Source: Mayamaea pseudoterrestris (Eukaryota > Bacillariophyta > Bacillariophyceae > Sellaphorales > Sellaphoraceae). From it: 64,000 nucleotides of DNA. Below the pieces are notes generated by a model. It was not told the DNA's origin. It made no database searches and was given only the letters and a program-made list of their open reading frames with translations. Below, one piece after another: positions 11,220 to 21,005 of the stretch (its first letter is position 1; each line of letters starts with the position of its first letter). The position numbers and the translations under genes were made by a program. Location: positions 310,001 to 374,000 of the forward strand of contig BROI01000006.1 in the NCBI GenBank assembly GCA_027923505.1. The letters are read 5' to 3'.

Positions 11220-12026
11220 CTACACTTTGCATACAACATAGCTAGTAGGAACTCGTGACTCAACTTCCTTGACTGTGAAGCCGGCGAATCTTCCAATCGG
11301 CGAGATCTTGTTTTGCTTTGACCGAGCGTACACAAAGTCAGCCTGCAACTCTCCATCATATCTCCCTGAAAGAGATATCTACAATAGAGAAAATGAAATA
11401 AGAGCATGGACGAGTGCAGCGTTAAGGAACACGGCTTTGAAGCTGCCGTCACTTGCATCCTCACGTACGGAGGCAACCGCACCGATACGGCAATCAACTA
11501 CACGATTTTGCTTATTAATCTCGCGGCTTGTTACTTCATTGTTGCTAAGGAAAGGAACCATGCTCAAAGTATCTGTGCTATCAAGAGTTTTGCATTGGTT
11601 GTTTGCTTCCAGATTCTTCTCTGTCTTCTTGTTGGCTGCTCCGGAATTTCCATCATTTGGTGCGCCTGCGCTGGATGGATGATTCGAAGGATGAAACTTC
11701 ATGGACAAAGCAACGAATATACTGCCTTGGCTGCAGCTAGTGATACTGTGGATGCTACAGCTCGAACTCATCGATGCGACACGCAATGGCTGATTCTGGC
11801 GAGTCAACGAATAACTCTGGGCATTGATGCACTCGCTGTCATGTATTATTTTTGTACAACTGAGCTCATTACAACCATTGCGCATGTCTGTGCCGTGATT
11901 CTCGGCATGATGCTCTATAGTCCTAATCCACAGTCTTGAGAAGAGCCGATCCCGTTGTTGCCTGATGTTGCCGATACACACAATGGTGCCTTTGCAAACT
12001 GAGAGTTGGCGAGTAACACAGCACAT
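11220..12026 (-). CDS. Unrecognised spliced gene; 3' end firm, 5' end uncertain
   Basis: The last exon (11378-11220) encodes 52 residues rich in Gly, Asp and aromatics and ending in a TAG. It joins in frame, across a 90-bp intron with GTACGT donor and TTGTAG acceptor, to an upstream exon ending at 11469 (VVDCRIGAVAS, then ISLSGRYDGEL). The upstream frame stays open to an ATG at 12026, giving up to 238 residues. Its middle part is Ser/Asn-rich low complexity, and its first 90 residues are unconvincing and may include another intron or untranslated sequence. I recognise no domain. It faces the polymerase gene tail to tail (160 bp apart). A 177-residue hydrophobic frame on the other strand was judged an antisense artefact. 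Confidence 0.45.
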
Positions 12027-12479
12027 CTGCAGTAAACACCACCTTGCTTGCTGACGGGGCGCTGCTGGATTGCTCGGCCAATATTGCGGTCGATACTCTG
12101 GAGCCGACGCTTATGTCCTTAAACCACGGCGGTGCAGAAAAGGAAACGTTATGGGCAGGATTCTGCATCAGTGCCCGGTGCCCGAGGCTGCCCTCTGACA
12201 ATCTCGGCATTCTACACTACAAGTACTGACAATGATCTTTGGTGTCAAGGTATTGTTGAGCTGGTTCTCCCGATAGCTTACTATGGGAAGTATAAGCACA
12301 GTCATTGCGGTGTTTAACGAGTGACCCAGGGTCTCCGCTTTTTGCTTCTATACGTATGTGCCTTATATTACAGTATCCCTATTTATATACAAATTACTCA
12401 GGCTTTTAATGCTCAACATGTAAATGTTCTTAAGCGATATTCGATACGCAGTCCTCTTTCCTAGAGCAACGGTTGCTTG
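12027..12479. other. Intergenic stretch without a supported gene
   Basis: About 450 bp between the uncertain 5' end of the unrecognised minus-strand gene and the stop of the next gene. Short open frames occur on both strands (12044-12229 plus, 12210-11923 minus), and either could be a missing 5' exon of the neighbour, but splice signals do not decide it. Confidence 0.3.
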
Positions 12480-13271
12480 CTATCCAAAGAATGTCATGGT
12501 CAAAGTCGCTAGAACCATGAATATTCCCATTCGTACAAATGTACTAGACATGGTCTCTGACAGTGCTTGCGTCGGCTCAATTTCCAATTCCTCCTTGTAC
12601 CAATCCAAGTTTGGTCGCAGAATGAAAAAGTCAACCATGACATAGGCAATCGCAATGTACGGCAGCTTTTCCACAATCTGCAAAAAGTTGACACTCCAGT
12701 CCACCATGACGGCATATGCTTCCGGTGAGTTTTCCGCTGGAACCATGGCGCTGTGCTCCGGCAGCCAACCGTGATTTGCTTGAAAGCCTGGCATGACAGA
12801 TTCCGAAATCATTGCCTTGGCGTCAAGCAGTTTGTAGCCACTCTTGCTGATCGCAGTTTGTAGTGCCACTGGTACATCCTGCGGCGCCACTGATGTTTTG
12901 CTAATTCCCATGTCTAGCAGTGACTTGGCGGAAGGAGCAATGGATTTTCCAGCTTGCAGCAAGGGATCTGGTGGACCGAACAATGGATTGGAATGGCCCT
13001 GCGCGGGCATCAAGTTTGTAGTCGAGTACATGGTATTGAGTAAGGCTTCTGCATATTGCTCATAATTCAGTTGTTGCTGTGTTTGCGACGTAGCATCAGC
13101 CATTGTAGCAGGATCAATCACTGCGTTCATCGGCCATGGCGACGACATTCGACGAAGTGTCAAACTTTGCTGTCGTCGCGACACTGAAAATGAATGCAAC
13201 TTGCCGAGAAAGCTGCAACATAATAAGCAAGAGAGACGTATCGACAGCTTATTTCTTTTCCGTGAGATCAT
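12480..13271 (-). CDS. Predicted plastid-targeted membrane protein of unknown function
   Basis: Single exon, 263 residues. Residues 1-27 form a signal peptide (basic start, then LSCLLCCSFLG), followed by LHSFSVSRR, which fits the ASAFAP-type cleavage motif for import into a secondary red plastid. The middle is soluble and Gln/Pro/Ser-rich. The C-terminal third has two hydrophobic segments, about residues 193-217 (YIAIAYVMVDFFIL) and 245-262 (a Met/Leu-rich helix ending TMTFFG). I do not recognise the family; a small plastid inner-envelope or thylakoid protein is the natural guess. The start codon is the one that creates the signal peptide. Confidence 0.8.
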   Translation of the reverse strand: MISRKRNKLSIRLSCLLCCSFLGKLHSFSVSRRQQSLTLRRMSSPWPMNAVIDPATMADATSQTQQQLNYEQYAEALLNTMYSTTNLMPAQGHSNPLFGPPDPLLQAGKSIAPSAKSLLDMGISKTSVAPQDVPVALQTAISKSGYKLLDAKAMISESVMPGFQANHGWLPEHSAMVPAENSPEAYAVMVDWSVNFLQIVEKLPYIAIAYVMVDFFILRPNLDWYKEELEIEPTQALSETMSSTFVRMGIFMVLATLTMTFFG

Positions 13272-13747
13272 GCTTGCCGTGTTATTGTACTGTCGCGTAA
13301 AATTAAGATCGATTGCAGGTTAATTGGGGATTCTTTGGTGTGTCGCGTGTCCGCGTGTCGCTTGTCGGCAAGCAGATTGAGCGATCGAGGGAGCTAATGT
13401 CGGGACTGCTTTGTGATCAGACGTAAGCAATTCAACTTTTCCTTTACTGTAAGCGCTAGTCGACAAGCAAAAAGTAGTTCTGTTTGATAATGTCAAGAAG
13501 CAAGGTGAAGTCAAGTTGTTGATGTGCATGTCGAATGTCGAACGAGCGGCCCTCCATCTCGCGTCCGATTTTCCATCACGAGTACCGGTATGATTTTCTG
13601 CCACGTGTCATCATGACTCATTGCCTGAACCTTTACCCTTATCTCATCCCATTTCAACTCGTCCCACGCTTGCGAACCGCGCAAAAGATCCAACACGATC
13701 CTCATCATCCACGCTCTTGCAACTAATCGAGAACCCTTTTGCAAACC
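13272..13747. promoter_or_regulatory. Divergent promoter region between the plastid membrane protein gene and HIP
   Basis: Gap of 476 bp between two genes transcribed away from each other. Open frames here do not show protein motifs. The plus-strand start at 13748 sits in a good context (AACCATGGCG). Nothing else stands out. Confidence 0.3.
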
Positions 13748-14965
13748 ATGGCGACTCCTCAAAACGTGCTGGACGCGCTCAACAAGCTTGAAGCAAGCGA
13801 CAAGGGTAAGCGAAATAGAGTAGGAGGGTACAAATAGGAGATGCTTGACGACGAAGCCATTGTGCAACACGAAGCGGTTGTCAATCATTAGATTCACGTC
13901 ACGAATGCTGGAGACACTTCGCTTCACTCACAGCTTCTTGTTCTTGCCTCTGCAGAAACTGTGTTAAACTACATTACCAAGTTGCAAAAGGAGATGAGTG
14001 GCGACAGCGAAGATTCACCAATGCATGAGCACGAGACGGCCATGAAGGAGGAGGCCTTTCCACCCACGCATAATGACACTGATCTTTCCAGCGACGACCC
14101 AGACAAGACCATGACCAAGAAGCAGGAAGCTGTGGAAGCTTGCGAAGCTGGAGACATGCAAAAGGCTGTCGAATGCTACACGGAAGCCATCTTGAGCTCT
14201 CCGACGAACCCATCTGCCTTGCTTTACGCGAACCGCGCCACGTTGCTGTTGAAGCTGGACCGACCACTGGCGGCGGAACGCGACTGCAACTTGGCACTCG
14301 CCGTTAATCCAGACTCGGCCAAGGCCCTTCGCGTGCGAGGAAAAGTCTACAAGGCCTTGCAAAAGTGGGAGCTGGCGCTCAAGGACTTGTCAGCGGCACA
14401 GACAATTGACTTTGACGAAGGAACGGTGGAAGATTTAAAGGTTTGCTCGGACAAGCACTTGGAGCATGAAAAGGCTGTTGCGGAGGAGCGTAACCAAAAG
14501 GAAGAGGCGCTTCGTAAGAAGGCGCGTGACATTAAGGAAGCTCAGGAGCGTGCTCGACAGGAAGCGGAGGAGGAAGCTGGTGCAGGAATGGGTGGCGCAC
14601 CAAACATGGGCGGTATGCCCGGAATGGGAGGCATGCCAGGATTGGGAGGTGCTGGCATGGGCGGTATGGAAGGCTTAATGGGAGGACTCATGCAGGATCC
14701 AGATATTGTGGCTGGCTTGCAGAATCCGAAAGTTATGGCGGCGTTTTCGTCCATGATGAGTGGTGGCATGCCGGACGCTGCAAAGATGCAAGAGCTCCTG
14801 AAGGACCCCGAGGTCGGCCCAGTCATGCAAAAAATCATGTCCAAGTTTGGAGGCGGCGGCATGGGAGGAATGGGCGGCATGGGTGGCCAAGCACCGTCAG
14901 GTGGGGGCACCGGTGACGACGATGATGACATGGAAGGTATTCCCGATTTGGAAGAGAATTATTGA
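13748..14965 (+). CDS. ST13: Hsc70-interacting protein (HIP/ST13 family), two exons
   Basis: Exon 1 is 13748-13805 and exon 2 is 13956-14965, with a 150-bp intron (GTAAGC donor, CTGCAG acceptor); the product is 355 residues. HIP binds the ATPase domain of Hsp70 and stabilises its ADP state in the cytosol. Features in order: a short N-terminal helical region, an acidic linker, three TPR repeats (about residues 78-185, with the hallmark EACEAGDMQKAVECYTEAI), a charged helix rich in Glu, Arg and Lys, a Gly/Met-rich GMP-type linker (GGMPGMGG repeats), and a C-terminal STI1/DP-type domain (DPDIVAGLQNPKVMAAFSSM, DPEVGPVMQKIM). It ends in a second Gly/Met-rich run and an acidic tail. The order matches the HIP family closely. 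Confidence 0.93.
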
Positions 14966-14996
14966 ATGCGTCTGACTCTTATACAGTAATTGTTGC

Positions 14997-15002
14997 AATA
15001 AA
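14997..15002 (+). terminator. Polyadenylation signal of HIP
   Basis: A canonical AATAAA lies 32 bases past the HIP stop codon and is followed by an A-rich stretch. It is a plausible poly(A) signal by position. Confidence 0.5.
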
Positions 15003-15054
15003 ACAAATGTTTATGAAGATATGTAATGTACACTGGTCCTACGTTCTGTTGACG

Positions 15055-15273
15055 CTAATTCATCTCCCTCGCTGTCTGAGTGGACGGGGGTTCATACTCG
15101 GAGTCACTGGTGCTTGGCAACCAGCTTGATCTCGACACATCCCGCTCTCCTTCTTCCAAAATTATCCCACCCCTTGTCAGCCATTTGCAATAGCCACCCC
15201 AAATGACAGTGTTAAGCGGAATGGCAGCTGCTGGGATCACAAGGTCGACGATGATCGAATATATTATCCACAT
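15055..15273 (-). CDS. Short membrane-type open frame, possible last exon of a truncated gene
   Basis: A 72-codon frame opens with a strongly hydrophobic stretch (WIIYSIIVDLVIPAAAIPL) and ends with a polar Ser/Glu/Thr tail. A CAG at its 5' edge could be a splice acceptor, so it may be the last exon of a gene whose upstream part was displaced by the repeats that begin about 20 bp away. I do not recognise it, and it could be chance. Confidence 0.25.
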   Translation of the reverse strand: MWIIYSIIVDLVIPAAAIPLNTVIWGGYCKWLTRGGIILEEGERDVSRSSWLPSTSDSEYEPPSTQTAREMN

Positions 15274-15293
15274 GGTGACTGCATCATTGCCTT

Positions 15294-15918
15294 GACAGGC
15301 ATTGTTTCATGATGTAGAAAGTGCAATGCAGTCAGTGCTAGCCCATCTAGTCTCCAAGTTCTGCGACAGGGACTGCAGAATTTGTGCCCCTACGCTTGTC
15401 CACAGTTGTTGGCTGCCTTAACCCACTCCAACAGCCAGAGAGGTGTAAACTGATAGCTGGCAGTTGACAAGCTTTTTTTATGATGTAGAAAGTGTAATGC
15501 AGTCATTGCTAGCCCATCTAGTCTCCAAGTTCTGCAACAGGGACTGCCAGAATTTTGTGCCCCCTGGCTTTTCCACAGTAGCTGGCTGCCATAACCCACT
15601 CCAACAGCCAGAGAGGTGTAAACTGATAGCTGGCAGTTGACAAGCTTTTTTTATGATGTAGAAAGTGTAATGCAGTCATTGCTAGCCCATCTAGTCTCCA
15701 TGTTCTGCATCAGGGACTGCCAGAATTTTGTGTCCCCAGGCTTGTCCACAGTAGCTTGCTGCTATAACCCACTCCAACAGACAGAGGTGTGTAAACTGAT
15801 AGCTGGCAGTTGACAGGCAATGCTTCATGATGTAGAAAGTGCAATGCAGTCATTGCTAGCCCATCTACTAGCCTCCAAGTTCTGTGACAGGGACTGCCAG
15901 AATTTCGTGCCCCTACCA
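15294..15918. repeat. Tandem repeat, about 173-bp unit, 3.6 copies
   Basis: The phrase GATGTAGAAAGTG recurs at 15311, 15482, 15655 and 15829, giving periods of 171, 173 and 174 bp. Copies share most of their length with scattered substitutions. There is no coding sense that survives across copies. The array marks the left edge of the repeat island and is unrelated by eye to the 371-bp satellite that follows. Confidence 0.9.
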
Positions 15919-16101
15919 TCCCTTTGGGAATTGTCTTGAAAGTTTGAAAGGACCAATGAGGCGTGCACCTCGCTCACGCTGTAGATGGCATTTCAATAAT
16001 CTTTTTAGCTAGCGGGAAGCATTTCAAGCCGGGTGATCCGTCATCACAAATCAGCCAGTGCGCCTCAATGATTTAAATTGTTGCTTGCATTCTCCCCATT
16101 C
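15919..16101. other. Spacer between two repeat families
   Basis: About 180 bp of unique-looking sequence. No gene or motif recognised. Confidence 0.4.
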
Positions 16102-16416
16102 ACGAACCTTTATTCCAGTGACTACAATGGACTAGGAGCGATCAACCTCTTCGTCCAGCGTAAAGCAAATAAACAAACTCAATTGCTAGAATAGTGCGTG
16201 CTACTCGCTACTCTACATACTCGTGCTCTTCTTCTCTGTTCTCACTGGTTCACAGTCGAGGTTCACGCCTCGATCATCAGCGAATTCATTCATGTATGTG
16301 AGGATTTGGTCACATGAGTGACTCAATCCAACACAGGATTCAAATGCATACAAATACAGGTAGCTAACCGTCTTGTCATAAGACGCAGGTCAACTCAACT
16401 CAATAATATTGTGTCA
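16102..16416 (+). repeat. LTR-like dispersed repeat, left copy
   Basis: About 315 bp that recurs in the same orientation at 30061-30377 with roughly 90% identity by eye. Both copies end in ATTGTGTCA, compatible with the CA end of a Copia-type LTR. No partner element lies directly beside this copy, so a solo or partial LTR fossil is the best reading. Confidence 0.65.
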
Positions 16417-16419
16417 TTT

Positions 16420-19400
16420 GATGTGGTGGAACCACTTGGAGGAACCTACTTGCTATATTCACGCATAACCACTGGATGACTGGCTTCCAAATTGGAACAT
16501 CTCAACCTTTGACTTTGTCAAACATCTTATCCTGATTGCCATGGCATGCTCAGAATCATGCTAGCAAGGTTGGATCATCACACAAATCCCAACTGAAACT
16601 TTGCTGTGTTTGGCACATGAAACACCCTCCTTGTTTCAGTCTCAGTCACACCCCAGCCACTGCCAGAATAGCTGCTGTTTTCAAAGTTCCAAGCCTTGGA
16701 CCTTGTGAAGCACCTTATGCGGATTGCAGTAGCAGGTTCAGATTCGTGCTGGCCAGGTTGCATCACTATACAAATTCCATCTGAAACTTTGATGTGGTGG
16801 AACCACTTGGAGAAACCTACTTGCTATATTCATGCTTGACCACTGGCTGACTGGCTTCCAAATTGGAACATCTCAACCTTTGACTTTGTCAAACATCTTA
16901 TCCTGATTGCCATGGCATGCTCAGAATCATGCTAGCAAGGTTGGATCATCACATAAATCCCAACTGAAACTTTGCTGTGTTTGGCACATGGAGCACCCTC
17001 CTTGTTTCAGTCTCAGTCACACCACAGCCACTGCCAGAATAGCTGCTGTTTTCAAAGTTCCAAGCCTTCAACCTTGTGAAACGCCTTCTGTGGATTGCAG
17101 TAGCAGGTTCAGATTCTTGCTGGCCAGGTTGCATCATTATACAAATCCCATCTGAAACTTTGATGTGGTGGAACCACTTGGAGGAACCTACTTGCTACCG
17201 TCACTTTGAAAAGTCTTTGCAACAAATCTTGTGCGGAGGTGTTCTCAATGGCTATATTTTGCAGCAATATTCTAAATAGCCTATAACATTCTTCAATACT
17301 CTGCGGGTGTTATAGAGGTTGTCCCGTTTGAATTGACTAGATGGTCCCGCCAAACACCTCGTCGCAAGCTGAGGATCGATGAGTCGTCAAAAAGACTGGC
17401 TCGCGCGCATGGTACTTAACCCACGTGGCTTACGTGGAGCTTGTTTTCGCCTTGCGGGACCCCCACCAGACATAGGCAACCATTTCACTGCTTGAAACTA
17501 CTCATTGATACATAAGTAATTGATGAATGAACATGTCCTTGGGCAATAGAGCTATATTGAATAGGTCGTGACACGACTTTTCAAAGTGACGGTATATTCA
17601 CGCTTGACCACTGGCTGACTGGCTTCCAAATTGGAACATCTCAACATTTGACTTTGTCAAACATCTTATCCTGATTGCCATGGCATGCTCAGAATCATGC
17701 TAGCAAGGTTGGATCATCACATAAATCCCAACTGAAACTTTGCTGTGTTTGGCACATGGAACACCCTCCTTGTTTCAGTCTCAGTCACACCACAGCCACT
17801 GCCAGAATAGCTGCTGTTTTCAAAGTTCCAAGCCGTCAACCTTGTGAAACACCTTCTGCGGATTGCAGTAGCAGGTTCAGAATCTTGCTTGCCAGGTTGC
17901 ATCACTATACAAATCCCATCTGAAACTTTGATGTGGTGGAACCACTTGGAGGAACCTACTTGCTATATTCACGCTTGATCACTGGCTGACTGGCTTTCAA
18001 ATTGGAACATCTCAACATTTGACTTTGTCAAACATCTTATCCTGATTGCCATGGCATGCTCAGAATCATGCTAGCAAGGTTGGATCATCACATAAATCCC
18101 AACTGAAACTTTGCTGTGTTTGTCACATGGAGCACCCTCCTTGTTTCAGTCTCAGTCACACCACAGCCACTGCCAGAATAGCTGCTGTTTTCAAAGTTCC
18201 AAGCCATCAACCTTGTGAAACACCTTCTGCGGATTGCAGTAGCAGGTTCAGAATCTTGCTTGCCAGGTTGCATCACTATACAAATTCCATCTGCGGTGTT
18301 TGGCACATGGAACACCCTCCTTGTTTCAGTCTCAGTCACACCACAGCCACTGCCAGAATAGCTGCTGTTTTCAAAGTTCCAAGCCTTGGACCTTGTCAAG
18401 CACCTTCTGCAGATTGCAGTAGCAGGTTCAGGTTCTTGCTGGCCAGGTTGCAACACTATACAAATCCCATCTGAAACTTTGATGTGGTGGAACCACTTGG
18501 AGGAACCTACTTGCTATATTCACGCTTGACCACTGGCTGACTGGCTTCCAAATTGGAACATCTCAACATTTGACTTTGTCAAACATCTTATACTGATTGC
18601 CATGGCATGCTCAGAATCATGCTAGCAAGGTTGGATCATCACATAAATCTCAACTGAAACTTTGCTGTGTTTGGCACATGGAGCACCCTCCTTGTTTCAG
18701 TCTCAGTCACACCACAGCCACTGCCAGAATAGCTGCTGTTTTCAAAGTTTCAAGCCGTCAACCTTGTGAAACACCTTCTGCAGATTGCAGTAGCAGGTTC
18801 AGAATCTTGCTTGCCAGGTTGCATCACTATACAAATCCCATCTGAAACTTTGATGTGGTGGAACCACTTGGAGAAACCTACTTGCTATATTCATGCTTGA
18901 CCACTGGCTGACTGGCTTCCAAATTGGATCATCTCAACATTTGACTTTGTCAGACATCTTATCCTGATTGCCATGGCATGCTCAGAATCATGCTAGCAAG
19001 GTTGGATCATCACATAAATCCCAACTGAAACTTTGCTGTGTTTGGCACATGGAGCACCCTCCTTGTTTCAGTCTCAGTCACACCACAGCCACTGCCAGAA
19101 TAGCTGCTGTTTTCAAAGTTCCAAGCCATCAACCTTGTGAAGCACCTTCTGGGGATTGCAGTAGCAGGTTCAGATTCTTGCTGGCCAGGTTGCATCACTA
19201 TACAAATCCCATCTGAAACTTTGATGTGGTGGAACCACTTGTAGGAACCTACTTGCTATATTCACGCTTGACCACTGGCTGACTGGCTTCCAAATTGAAA
19301 CATCTCAACCTTTGACTTTGTCAAACATCTTATCCTGATTGCCATGGCATGCTCAGAATCATGCTAGCAAGGTTGGATCATCACATAAATCTCAACTGAA

Positions 19401-20546
19401 ACTTTGCTGTGTTGGGCACATGGAACACCCTACTTGATTCAGTTGCATTCACACTACAGCCACTGCCAGAATAGTTGCTGTTTTCAAAGTTCCAAGCCTT
19501 CAACCTTGTGAAGCACCTTCTGCAGATTGCAGTAGCAGGTTCAGATTCTTGCTGGCCAGGTTGCATCACTATACAAATCCCATCTGAATTTTTGATGTGG
19601 TGGAACCACTTGGAGAAACCTACTTGCTATATTCACGCATAACCACCGACTGACTGGCTTCAAAAGTTGGAACATCTCAACCTTTGACTTTGTCAAACAT
19701 CTTATCCTGATTGCCATGGCATGCTCAGAATCATGCTAGCAAGGTTGGATCATCACACAAATCCCATCTGAAACTTTGCAGTGTTTTGCACATGGAACAC
19801 CCTACTTGTTTCAGTCTCAGTCACACCACAGCCACTGCCAGAATAGCTGCTGTTTTCAAAGTTCCAAGCCGTCAACCTTGTGAAACACCTTCTGCGGATT
19901 GCAGTAGCAGGTTCAGAATCTTGCTTGCCAGGTTGCATCATTATACAAATCCCATCTGAAACCTTGATGTGGTGGAACCACTTGGAGAAACCTACTTGCT
20001 ATATTCACGCATAACCACTGGCTGACTGGCTTCCAAATTGGAACATCTCAACATTTGACTTTGTCAAACATCTTATCCTGATTGCCATGGCATGCTCAGA
20101 ATCATGCTAGCAAGGTTGGATCATCACATAAATCCCAACTGAAACTTTGCTGTGTTTGGCACATGGAACACCCTACTTGTTTCAGTCTCAGTCACACCCC
20201 AGCCACTGCCAGAATAGCTGCTGTTTTCAAAGTTCCAAGCCTTCAACCTTGTCAAGCACCTTCTGCGGATTGCAGTAGCAGGTTCAGGTTCATGCTGGCG
20301 AGGTTGCATCATTATACAAATCCCATCTGAATTTTTGATGTGGTGGAACCACTTGGAGAAACCTACTTGCTATATTCACGCATAACCACCGACTGACTGG
20401 CTTCAAAATTGGAACATCTCAACCTTTGACTTTGTCAAACATCTTATCCTGATTGCCATGGCTTGCTCAGAATCATGCTAGCAAGGTTGGATCATCACAT
20501 AAATCCCAACTGAAACTTTGCTGTGTTTGGCACATGGAACACCCTT
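16420..20546. repeat. Satellite array, 371-bp dimeric unit, nine full units plus a partial
   Basis: Unit starts (GATGTGGTGG) are at 16420, 16791, 17162, 17930, 18481, 18852, 19223, 19594, 19966 and 20337, so the basic period is 371 bp (one is 372). Each unit is made of two related halves, A (183 bp) and B (188 bp). Both have GATTGC..GG..CAG..TCATGCT-like and CAAATCCCA-CTGAAACTTTG blocks in the same order. The 17162 unit is lengthened by a 395-bp MITE plus a 2-bp duplication. The 17930 unit has an extra B half (180 bp). The array is cut off at 20546 by a Copia LTR. The short open frames within units are by-products of the repeat, not genes. Confidence 0.95.
17198..17592. mobile_element. MITE of the Tc1/mariner-like (TA target) class inside the satellite
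   Basis: A 395-bp sequence foreign to the satellite starts and ends with a perfect 18-bp inverted repeat (CCGTCACTTTGAAAAGTC). It is flanked by TA on both sides, where uninterrupted satellite units have a single TA (GCTATATTC). The affected unit is exactly 371+395+2 bp long. It has no coding capacity, so a transposase would have to come from elsewhere. TA duplication fits Tc1/mariner families, although the terminal bases CCGTC are not a family signature I can name. Confidence 0.9.
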
Positions 20547-20857
20547 TGCAGGATGCGAACGAAAACAGCGAAAATCGGGCAAGTCACACCGAATATCCGA
20601 TAGGGTGACACAGCGGCACTCGCGGCTCACCACAGCCTCACGATCGCGTGATGCGTGGCAGCGACGGCTTCGAAGCGATTCAACGAGTATATTGCTGAAA
20701 CTAGTGCGATATAGAGTAGAAACAAGCAGACTTACTAAGCTTGAAGAGTTAAGAAAGCGATTTATTCGTCTCTCGTATTGTAGCAACTGCAAGCTTGGAT
20801 TGGCCATCCAAGGACAGCTACAAGCGAAAGGTGCAACGATTTGATTTACAAGTTACA
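20547..20857 (+). repeat. 5' LTR of the whole Copia element
   Basis: It is 311 bp with TG and CA ends, nearly identical to 26817-27127. A fragment of the same family lies at 43077-43210. Confidence 0.92.
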
Positions 20858-21005
20858 AGATTAACAGTCTTGAGACTCATTGCCTCGGCATAGAGACTTT
20901 ATCGACGAAGAGTACTATTGATTTACGAAGTAACGTGGACGCACGTTGGTTCTTGGCCCGGAAAGTTCCGCAGGTGATAGCAAGAACATTGTCACGACGA
21001 CAACG

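Noticed and set aside
11406-11939. A 177-codon hydrophobic plus-strand frame that looks like a membrane protein
   Set aside because: It overlaps a minus-strand frame with coherent splice sites and a good last exon; antisense of polar, Asn/Ser/Lys-rich coding is expected to look hydrophobic.
16536-20330. Repeated 82-codon plus-strand and 62-codon minus-strand frames in the satellite
   Set aside because: They recur because the DNA repeats. They have no start or domain logic, and drift among copies does not look constrained.
15294-20546. The tandem repeats as a CRISPR array
   Set aside because: Units are 173-371 bp and contiguous without unique spacers, and the genome is eukaryotic.
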